Shown in pieces: positions 58,067-64,000 of a stretch of DNA of 64,000 bases (position 1 is its first letter; the number at the start of each line of letters is the position of its first letter). The DNA comes from Cyanobium sp. NIES-981 (GTDB lineage: Bacteria > Cyanobacteriota > Cyanobacteriia > PCC-6307 > Cyanobiaceae): NCBI RefSeq assembly GCF_900088535.1, contig NZ_LT578417.1, forward strand, positions 248,001-312,000, written 5' to 3'. A model generated the notes under the pieces. That model worked only from the letters and a program-made list of their open reading frames with translations, was not told the origin of the DNA and did no database searches. The translations under genes and the position numbers were made by a program.

Positions 58067-58578
58067 CCAGCCTGCTTGCCGCCGCTCTCTCCTCGTCCGA
58101 GCCGCTCTGGCGCTCGATCGAGCAGCCCCTGGCCCTGCGGCTGGCCGTGGCCGCCGCCGGCCTGGCCCTGATCGCGGCGGAGCTCTGGTGGTTCCTGGGC
58201 CGCCACGGCACTGCCGCCCTGGCCACGGCCGCGGCGGGGGGCTGGCAGGAGGTGACCATCACCGTGGATGGGGGCTATGTGCCGGCGCGGGTGCGGTTGC
58301 AGGCCGGCCGGCCGGTGCGGCTCACCTTCCACCGGCTCGACCCCAGCAGCTGCGTGGCCCGGGTGATCGTGCCGGACTTCCAGCGCAGCCTCGATCTGCC
58401 CCTCAACGCCCGCACCAGCCTGGAGCTGCCGCCGCTGGAGCCCGGCATCTACCCCTTCCACTGCGGCATGGCCATGGTGCGCGGCGTGCTGGAGGTGGTG
58501 CCGGATCAGTCGAGGGCGATGCGCTCCAGGGAGCGGGGCGTGGCCGTGAGCGACGGCCCCAGCGACGGGCTGAGTTGA
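58063..58578 (+). CDS. Membrane-anchored cupredoxin-domain protein
   Basis: 171 aa. One N-terminal helix (LRLAVAAAGLALIAAELWWFL), then a cupredoxin-like domain with SSCVARV and the metal motif YPFHCGMAMVRG (His, Cys, Met). ATG overlaps the ATPase stop. It is likely to take copper from the pump or to hold copper at the membrane surface. The C-terminal tail is shared on the opposite strand with another frame. Confidence 0.8.
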
Positions 58579-58739
58579 TCGATCAGCAGCAGAGCCGGGG
58601 CCATCAGGATCACGCCCGCCACCACGGTGGTGATCAGCTGAACCAGCGCCGCATCGTCGGTGGACTCCCACCGCTGGCGGAAGGGAGAAGGCCCCCAGCC
58701 GCCCCGTCCGGCCGGATGGTGGTGCTGCTGGTGGTTCAT
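58506..58739 (-). CDS. Small His-rich single-pass membrane protein
   Basis: 77 aa: MNHQQHHHPAGRGG at the start, a helix (QLITTVVAGVILMAPALLLID), then a Ser/Pro tail. It is convergent with the cupredoxin gene and overlaps it by 73 bp, which weakens the call, but the His-rich start fits a copper-handling locus. Confidence 0.45.
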   Translation of the reverse strand: MNHQQHHHPAGRGGWGPSPFRQRWESTDDAALVQLITTVVAGVILMAPALLLIDQLSPSLGPSLTATPRSLERIALD

Positions 58740-58908
58740 GGCGACCGGGATCCACCGTGTGTCGTCACACGGCCCTGCGGTTCAGACCCTAAAAGTGAAC
58801 CGGAGGAGAAACACAGGGGGCTCGGCCATTCGTCGCCTCCCGTTTCATTGCTTAAGACGAGCACACACTGGAGGCCTGTTCAGCCCGCACCCCGGCACCC
58901 CCGCCCCC

Positions 58909-59328
58909 ATGGATGAAGCCAGCCTGCGCACCCTGTTCACCAAGCCCTACGGCTCCCCCGCGCCCTCGCAAGACCTGTGGCGCTCCCACTACGCCGAGGA
59001 CGTGCACTTTCAGGATCCGACCCAGGAGCGCCAGGGCCTGCAGGCCTACATCGAGGCCCAGGAGGCTCTGGTGAAACGCTGCGACGACGTGATGCTGAAG
59101 CCCGCCGCGATCGCGATCGACGGCACCACCGCGTTCATCGAGTGGGAGATGGGCCTGAAGATCAGGGGCATCACATTCACCTATCCCGGCACGACCCGCC
59201 TGCTGCTCAACGAGGCCGGCCAGATCGTGGACCATCGCGACTACTTCGACTTCGTGGGGCCCACCTTTGCGCCGGTGCCCGTGGTGGGAGGGTTCGTGCG
59301 CTGGCTCTACAGGCGCTTCGTGGACTGA
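58909..59328 (+). CDS. NTF2-like (SnoaL-type) protein
   Basis: 139 aa. Conserved pattern WRSHYAEDVHFQDPTQERQGLQAY, GTTAFIEWEMGL and DHRDYFDFVGPTF, as in small NTF2-fold proteins of cyanobacteria. Function is unknown. It overlaps the convergent hydrolase gene by 22 bp. Confidence 0.8.
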   Translation: MDEASLRTLFTKPYGSPAPSQDLWRSHYAEDVHFQDPTQERQGLQAYIEAQEALVKRCDDVMLKPAAIAIDGTTAFIEWEMGLKIRGITFTYPGTTRLLLNEAGQIVDHRDYFDFVGPTFAPVPVVGGFVRWLYRRFVD

Positions 59329-60086
59329 ACCTCCCAGTTCCGCAGGGTCTCCAGCGTGAGCTCCGCCAGTTCGGGCCAGCTGCCATCGATCGTGAGCACA
59401 TGGCCGCCGCCCTCGAGCCAGTGGAAGCGGGTACGGGCCGGATCGAGCCAGCGCTGCAGCAGGGCCATGGACCGCTCCGCCCGCACCACCCGGTCCTGAT
59501 GGCTCAGCACCACCAGGGCCCGCAGCGGCAGACCGTTCCGGCGCAGCTGCCGGCGGACCCGGGCGATCAGCCGCAGCACCTCCAGGCTGGTGGCCACCGG
59601 GTAGCGCCCATACCCCCAGAACCGCGCGCCGGCGGCCGGGTCCACGAAATCCTCCGGCGGCTTCGGCAAGGTGTGCACCAGCAGCCGCAGCAGCGGTGCC
59701 AGGAAGCGGCGCCGGTCCCGCACGGCGATCGGGGGGGAGAACAGCAGCAGCCCCTCCAGCCGGGAGTTCTGCAGACCGGCCTCCAGGGCCAGCATCGCCC
59801 CCAGGGACAGTCCGCCCACCACCACCCGCTTCCCCCTGGCCTCCAACTGGTCGATGGCCTCGCTCACCTGCTGAGTCCAGTCGCGGGCGAGCACCGGCTC
59901 CAGATCCTCCACGCAGCTGCCGTGGCCCCGCAGCAGGGGCACCTCCACGCTGTATCCCTGCTGGTGCAGGCGCCGGGCCAGGGGCTTCATCTCCGCTGCC
60001 GAGCCCGTGAAGCCATGCAGAAGCAGCACCGCGGTGGGCCCGTCAGCGAGCAGCGACAGTGGAGCGGGATCGGCGAGCTTGGGCAT
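59307..60086 (-). CDS. Alpha/beta hydrolase, carboxylesterase Est30-like
   Basis: 259 aa from ATG 60086. Oxyanion region LLLHGFTGSAAEMKPLARRL, nucleophile in GGLSLGAML, acid in VLSHQDRVV and His in LEGGGHVLTID. It resembles monoacylglycerol lipase or Est30 carboxylesterases. The substrate is unknown. Confidence 0.82.
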   Translation of the reverse strand: MPKLADPAPLSLLADGPTAVLLLHGFTGSAAEMKPLARRLHQQGYSVEVPLLRGHGSCVEDLEPVLARDWTQQVSEAIDQLEARGKRVVVGGLSLGAMLALEAGLQNSRLEGLLLFSPPIAVRDRRRFLAPLLRLLVHTLPKPPEDFVDPAAGARFWGYGRYPVATSLEVLRLIARVRRQLRRNGLPLRALVVLSHQDRVVRAERSMALLQRWLDPARTRFHWLEGGGHVLTIDGSWPELAELTLETLRNWEVQSTKRL

Positions 60087-60366
60087 GGTTCCGGAGTCAC
60101 TCCCGCTGGGGCCTGGTGCTGCTGCGGCAGCGGGATGTGCCCGCCAGCTTCTTCCCGATCGGCAAACGCTTCCGGTGTGACACTGCTTCCCGAGCGTGTC
60201 ACCTGGTGGTGGTGTGGCGACCGGCTGGGGAGGCACGGCTCCAGCTGATCTGGCATCCCCGGCAGGAGTCCAGAAGCTGTGACCTGGCCGCGCCCCGGGC
60301 TGCAGGACCCCTGACCATGCCATCCTGAGCGGGGTCCTTCTCGACACGCCCCCACCACCTGCCGCC

Positions 60367-60588
60367 ATGCAGCCCCAGGGCCCGAATCCGCCCCCCCGCC
60401 GGCTCATCGCTGCAGAGTTGGTGATGGTGGGCTGTGCCGTGCTCGGCCTGGCGGTGATGGCCACGATCGGCCTGATCATCTATGAGCGGGTGCCGTTCAC
60501 TCCGGAGCGGCGCCAGCTGTTTCGCTCGCGGATGGAGGCCGAACGGCAGCAGAAGCGGGAACAGCAGGAAGCGCTGCCCTGGCGCTGA
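60367..60588 (+). CDS. Small single-pass membrane protein
   Basis: 73 aa: one helix (LVMVGCAVLGLAVMATIGLIIYE) between a Pro-rich start and a basic tail (RSRMEAERQQKREQQ), a pattern common among conserved cyanobacterial proteins. No name can be given. Confidence 0.65.
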   Translation: MQPQGPNPPPRRLIAAELVMVGCAVLGLAVMATIGLIIYERVPFTPERRQLFRSRMEAERQQKREQQEALPWR

Positions 60589-60597
60589 ACCCTGGCT

Positions 60598-61539
60598 TCA
60601 GACCGGCGCCAGGACCTCGTCAAGCTTGGGCAATCCAACATGGAGAGCACGGGCCAGATGGGTGGGGAGCTGGCGCACGAAGGCCACGCGCGGAAGCGGC
60701 AGTTCTTCGATGGGGAGCTCTTCGCCGTAGAGGCGGAGGTACTCGTCGAAGTTGTCCCAGTAGCTCTCTCTTGGGATGATGTCGATGTGAGATTCGGCCT
60801 GAAGATCGTTGGCCACGATCAAGCGGTGGGTCTCAAGCTCGATGTTGAAGTAGGTGATCTCCTGATGGTCGGTCCACTCCTCCACAGAGGTTTGGTGGAT
60901 GGTGGTGTCGTTGACCAGCACGGAAGCATTCACGAGGTGGTCGTCCACCAGGATGGCATGGCCGGGGGAGACGAACAGGTCGCGGCTTGGAAGCCCCTGG
61001 CCGAGGGCATGGGCCTGGATCCGGATCGGCAGAAACTGCCCCCAGTGCAGGCATAGGGGATGGGCTGAGTTGCGGGAAATGAAGCGAACCGCCTGGGGCC
61101 CCTGATCGGTAGCCACGAGATCACCGATCGCCAGGGTTTCGATTGGCCGAGCACCTTCCGGGGTGGCAATCAGGGTGCCGGTGACGAAGCAGCTCCAGGG
61201 GGCATTGTCGGTGATGTTGGTCTGGCTGGTGATAAGGCTGGTGGAGACGGTGTACCACGTGCCTCCCGTGCCACTTGCCTGGGTCGAGAATGCCAACACG
61301 TTTCCATTGGCTGGGCCAGAAGCATCGTCTCCTCGGAAAAAGAGATTGAGGGTGGTGGTTCCATACTTGACCACCACGGCCTCGCCGACTTGAAGCGAGG
61401 TACTGGTCACCGACTCGGTGACACTCACATTTCCGCTCCCGGAGAGATCGGTGGGAGGACTTGCAGGAGTCACCTTCAAGCTACTGCCCGTGCCAGTCTG
61501 GGTGACTGCCTGAATGGTAGAGAAGGTCCAGGTGAACAT
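60598..61539 (-). CDS. Hint-domain (hedgehog/intein-like) protein
   Basis: 313 aa from ATG 61539. The N-terminal ~110 residues are Ser/Thr/Gly-rich and beta-like. A Hint domain begins at CFVTGTLIATPEGARPIETL with the splicing-type Cys, has IGDLVATDQG and a later SPGHAILVDDHLVNASVLVN containing a conserved His. There is no C-extein, so it cleaves or modifies itself at most. GC is near 55%, much below the flanks, so it is likely acquired. No partner is nearby. The 280 bp before its start contain no gene. Confidence 0.75.
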   Translation of the reverse strand: MFTWTFSTIQAVTQTGTGSSLKVTPASPPTDLSGSGNVSVTESVTSTSLQVGEAVVVKYGTTTLNLFFRGDDASGPANGNVLAFSTQASGTGGTWYTVSTSLITSQTNITDNAPWSCFVTGTLIATPEGARPIETLAIGDLVATDQGPQAVRFISRNSAHPLCLHWGQFLPIRIQAHALGQGLPSRDLFVSPGHAILVDDHLVNASVLVNDTTIHQTSVEEWTDHQEITYFNIELETHRLIVANDLQAESHIDIIPRESYWDNFDEYLRLYGEELPIEELPLPRVAFVRQLPTHLARALHVGLPKLDEVLAPV

Positions 61540-61820
61540 GCTCTTGTTGGGCAACGCTGGAGGATGTTTAATCACTCTGCCCTTGCACCCTCCCTCCCCG
61601 GTTGCGTTCTTCTGAGAACTTGCCTGGATTTTCCTTGTGGATTCCTGAGATTCTCCTGAGAATCTGCTTCCATGGCATAGGCGAAGGCAGCGTTTTCCGC
61701 GCCCAGCTGCGGCCGCGCTGAGGCTCCCCCACGGCTTCCCGGGCTGCCTGTGCATGTCCTCGCCCCCTGCTGCTGCGGCGCTCGTGTGAGGTGGGTGGAC
61801 TCTGGCCTGCGCTTACAGAG

Positions 61821-62543
61821 CTAAACTCTTGTGCCGTTGGTGCGGCTGGGCGGTCCGGCTTCCAGAAGCTCCATCCACCAGCGTTCCACCACCTCGGGGC
61901 TGCCGTACCAGCGCGGGCCGAAGGCGCCGCCATGGGCCACCCCGGCCAGCACCAGCGGGGTGGATCCCTCCAGCAGGGCGGAGGCCACCGGCACCAGCCC
62001 GTCGCCCCGGTCGTGGGGATCACCCGTGCTGTTGCGGTAGGCCGTGGGTGCCAGGCGCCGGGCCATCGGGCTGGCTTCCGCCAGGTCCAGATCCCCCGCC
62101 ACCGACCCATACCGCACCTGCTCGGCGAAGGGGCAGCCCGGCAGGCGCCGGTTCACCAGCTGCCGCAGCGCCGTGGCCTTCAGCGCCGTGTGGGGGCTGC
62201 CGAGCATCACCAGCGCGTCGGCCAGGGCCTTGCCGTCGTAGCGGCGGCCCTGGAAGGGAGCGTCATCCAGGAACAGCCGCAGCATGATGCCGCCGGAGCT
62301 GTGGCCGATCAGCGTGACCTTGCCGGTGGGCGAGTGGCCGGCCAGCTCACGGGCGGTGCTGGCGACCCGGTCCAGGATGCGCGCCCAGGCGAAGGCGAAC
62401 ACGGTGAGCAGCCATTCGGGCCTGCCCACCGGCACCAGCCGCACCGGCTGGCCGCTCAGCCGCCCGAGCTCCTCCACCATCGGGGCGTAGGCCTCGGGGC
62501 TGATCAGGAAGCCACCGAGGATCAGGATCGGCTGGCTGGGCAT
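61821..62543 (-). CDS. Alpha/beta hydrolase, lipase-like
   Basis: 240 aa. Nucleophile elbow LIGHSSGGIMLRL, LGSPHTALKA, acidic residue region GDPHDRGDGLVPV and His in GVAHGGAF. It resembles lipase or PGAP1-like hydrolases of cyanobacteria and chloroplasts. No signal peptide, so it acts inside the cell. Its start overlaps the end of the speG-like gene by 22 bp. Confidence 0.82.
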   Translation of the reverse strand: MPSQPILILGGFLISPEAYAPMVEELGRLSGQPVRLVPVGRPEWLLTVFAFAWARILDRVASTARELAGHSPTGKVTLIGHSSGGIMLRLFLDDAPFQGRRYDGKALADALVMLGSPHTALKATALRQLVNRRLPGCPFAEQVRYGSVAGDLDLAEASPMARRLAPTAYRNSTGDPHDRGDGLVPVASALLEGSTPLVLAGVAHGGAFGPRWYGSPEVVERWWMELLEAGPPSRTNGTRV

Positions 62544-63085
62544 GGCGGGGCGGACGACTGGGGCTGGTTCTGGAGTTGAAAGTACGTCTCTTGAAGGATG
62601 TACATGCGCCGGGCATCCTGATAAGCGCCGTTCACGAAGAATTCCTTTACGAAATAACCTTCATCCAGAAAGCCGCAGCTCTCGTAGAGGTGAATCGCCT
62701 TCTGGTTGGCCGTGGCCACAACCAGGTAGATCTTGTGCAGGTTGAGGATGCTGAAGGCATAATCGAGAGCCTTGCTGATCAGGGCGCGCGCATGGCCCTT
62801 GCCCTGGTGGGCCGGATCGATGATGATCTGAAACTCGGCTCTGCGGTGGATGGTGTCGATCTCGATCAGTTCAACCAGGCCGATCCTCTGATCCTCGCTG
62901 TCTACGGCAATGAAACGCCGTTCTGCGATGTCATGGATGTGGCGCGCGTAGAGCTCCTGCAGTTCGTCGAAGGATTCGTAGGGCTCTTCGAACCAATACG
63001 ACATCACATTGCGGTTGTTGTTGAGGTGATGAACGAAACGCAGATCACCGCGCTCCAGGGCCCGCAGCACCAGATCGTTGCTCAC
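62522..63085 (-). CDS. speG: Spermidine N1-acetyltransferase (SpeG-like)
   Basis: 187 aa from a GTG start. It follows the SpeG pattern almost segment by segment: LVLRALERGDLRFVHHLNNN, MSYWFEEPYESFDELQELY, HIHDIAERRF, GLVELIEIDTIHRRAEFQII and HQGKGHARALISKALDYAF, then LHKIYLVV and LYESCGFLDEGYFVKEFFVNG. It acetylates spermidine or spermine with acetyl-CoA. GC is about 54% by hand count, so it was probably acquired. Confidence 0.9.
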   Translation of the reverse strand: MSNDLVLRALERGDLRFVHHLNNNRNVMSYWFEEPYESFDELQELYARHIHDIAERRFIAVDSEDQRIGLVELIEIDTIHRRAEFQIIIDPAHQGKGHARALISKALDYAFSILNLHKIYLVVATANQKAIHLYESCGFLDEGYFVKEFFVNGAYQDARRMYILQETYFQLQNQPQSSAPPCPASRS

Positions 63086-63153
63086 GCCACCGCTGTCCAG
63101 CCTCAGGCCTGAGGCTAGGGGCCCGGCCGGGATCCTGAGCCTGCCCCGCCCCC

Positions 63154-64000
63154 TCAGAGCTCCTCGGGATCGGGCCAGAGCCCGGGCTGATCGACCATCG
63201 GCTGCCGCAGGGGCACCACGCCGAACCGGCGCCGGATCTCCCGCAGGGGCTCGGCGGCCATCGCCAGGTGATCCAGCTGGCTGAAGTCAGCCCGGCAGCG
63301 TGCGCCCCTCTCGAGGGCCTCCGCGAACAGCTCGGCCGCCCCCGGCAGGGCCAGCACGCCGCAGCGCCCGTCCAGCCCGTGGTAAGGCTCGCCGCCGCCG
63401 CCGTAGGGCACGAACTGCTCCTTGCTGCCGTGCTTGAACAGGCCCACCTCATGGATCAGGAAGTTGGTGAGTGAAGCCATCCAGTTGGCGGCGCTGTTGT
63501 TCAGGGCCAGCTTGAAGGCCCCGAGCGCCACCTCCCCCGGGCCTGTGGGCTCATAGCCGCTGATCACGTGGTTCATGTCGTGGGCCACGTAGTAGCCGGG
63601 GCTCGGGGTGTGGCGGCCCGGCAGGGCGATGCCGTTGCGCGCGTAGAACTGCACGAAGGCCCAGCCGAGGCTGCCGGTGGGCATGGCGCTGAGCTGCTCC
63701 ACGGCCTCGAAGAAGGCGTCGTCGGGCTGCCCCTCCCCGGCGGGGCGGGCCATCGGCTCCGACAGCTCGGGTTTGTAGCTGTCGTAGAGACGCACGAAGC
63801 GGGCTGTGGCCTCCTGGGCCGAGAGGTGGGCCAGATCCCGCACCACCTGCAGCTGGGGGGGATCGAAGTGCAGGGCTTCGGCGTAGCGCTCCAGCCGGCG
63901 GAGCTGCTCCTCGCTGCCGGGGTGGTGGCAGAGATCCAGGATGATCCCCATCTGCAGGAACAGCCGCCGGCAGGCGGGATCCACCAGCTGGAGCGCCAGG
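63154..64000 (-). CDS. Coq4-like protein, partial at window edge
   Basis: The 5' end is outside the window, since the frame stays open to 64000; at least 276 residues are seen. The motif YYVAHDMNHVISGYEPTGPGE gives the HDxxH...E metal pattern of COQ4, the quinone-biosynthesis scaffold/decarboxylase, and LALNNSAANWMASLTNFL follows. Cyanobacteria make plastoquinone, not ubiquinone, so the role would be related but not identical. Confidence 0.72.
   Translation of the reverse strand, partial: LALQLVDPACRRLFLQMGIILDLCHHPGSEEQLRRLERYAEALHFDPPQLQVVRDLAHLSAQEATARFVRLYDSYKPELSEPMARPAGEGQPDDAFFEAVEQLSAMPTGSLGWAFVQFYARNGIALPGRHTPSPGYYVAHDMNHVISGYEPTGPGEVALGAFKLALNNSAANWMASLTNFLIHEVGLFKHGSKEQFVPYGGGGEPYHGLDGRCGVLALPGAAELFAEALERGARCRADFSQLDHLAMAAEPLREIRRRFGVVPLRQPMVDQPGLWPDPEEL

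Noticed and set aside
60059-60328. 89-residue plus-strand frame between the esterase and the small membrane gene
   Set aside because: No family similarity, no helix or signal, and it overlaps the esterase start; probably chance.
61568-62110. 180-residue minus-strand frame before the Hint gene
   Set aside because: Overlaps the lipase-like gene in another frame and has no recognisable pattern.

Overview
The window is GC-rich, gene-dense DNA (around 70% GC in most genes) from a cyanobacterium, most likely a picocyanobacterium of the Cyanobium/Vulcanococcus/freshwater Synechococcus group. The evidence is a BicA-type bicarbonate transporter, a Ycf55/DUF3685 protein, a plastid-lipid-associated (fibrillin) protein, a lumenal thioredoxin-like protein, NDH-2, several cyanobacterial small membrane proteins and repeated HIP1-like octamers (for example 18337-18344). 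The strain cannot be named from sequence alone. No rRNA, tRNA or CRISPR array was seen.

Region 1 (1-13826) is a nitrogen/guanidine island. A guanidine-I (ykkC) riboswitch on the minus strand (13407-13516) precedes a compact operon: guanidine hydrolase gdmH, nickel chaperones hypA and hypB, a glutamine-synthetase-like ligase, a complete SsuABC/NrtABC-like ABC transporter and a Rieske oxygenase. Further along are a small unknown gene and a TIM-barrel isomerase-like gene (+), then a second minus-strand operon (membrane desaturase/hydroxylase, MetX-like hydrolase, second GS-like ligase) that ends beside an integron integrase whose catalytic histidine is changed to glutamine. A His-rich exported peptide lies upstream of the riboswitch.

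Region 2 (13961-23052) is mostly housekeeping: fumC, a lumenal thioredoxin-like protein, DUF3685, a Fur-family regulator, hisA, an AEC transporter, a CSP41-like epimerase, a CDP-alcohol phosphatidyltransferase, a CBS protein and PdeM. Region 3 (23100-28800) is irregular: a lower-GC gene split by one amber codon, a degenerate AAA+ domain fused to a membrane polyferredoxin, small genes, and a CHASE-PAS-GGDEF gene broken in a seven-base G run.

Region 4 (28797-41216) holds an Lhr-like helicase and an ATP-dependent DNA ligase (with PdeM, three parts of the ligase-associated repair set), a DUF350/DUF4178/spermidine-synthase-like membrane operon with a second G-run frameshift, two glycosyltransferases and NDH-2. 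Region 5 (41296-44388) is a three-gene type III polyketide operon (methyltransferase, flavoprotein, PKS) that fits alkylresorcinol/quinone-type phenolic lipid synthesis. Region 6 (44576-58740) contains fibrillin, a serine hydrolase, bicA, TspO, a HAD phosphatase, two P-type ATPases (one paired with a cupredoxin), a double-cupin protein and a GAF protein with a dead GGDEF domain. Region 7 (58909-64000) has two alpha/beta hydrolases, a lower-GC Hint-domain protein, a lower-GC SpeG-like spermidine acetyltransferase and a partial Coq4-like protein.

The best candidate for a new system is the extended guanidine island: its oxygenase, two amine-ligase-like GS paralogues and transporter suggest breakdown of substituted guanidines or amines, not free guanidine alone.
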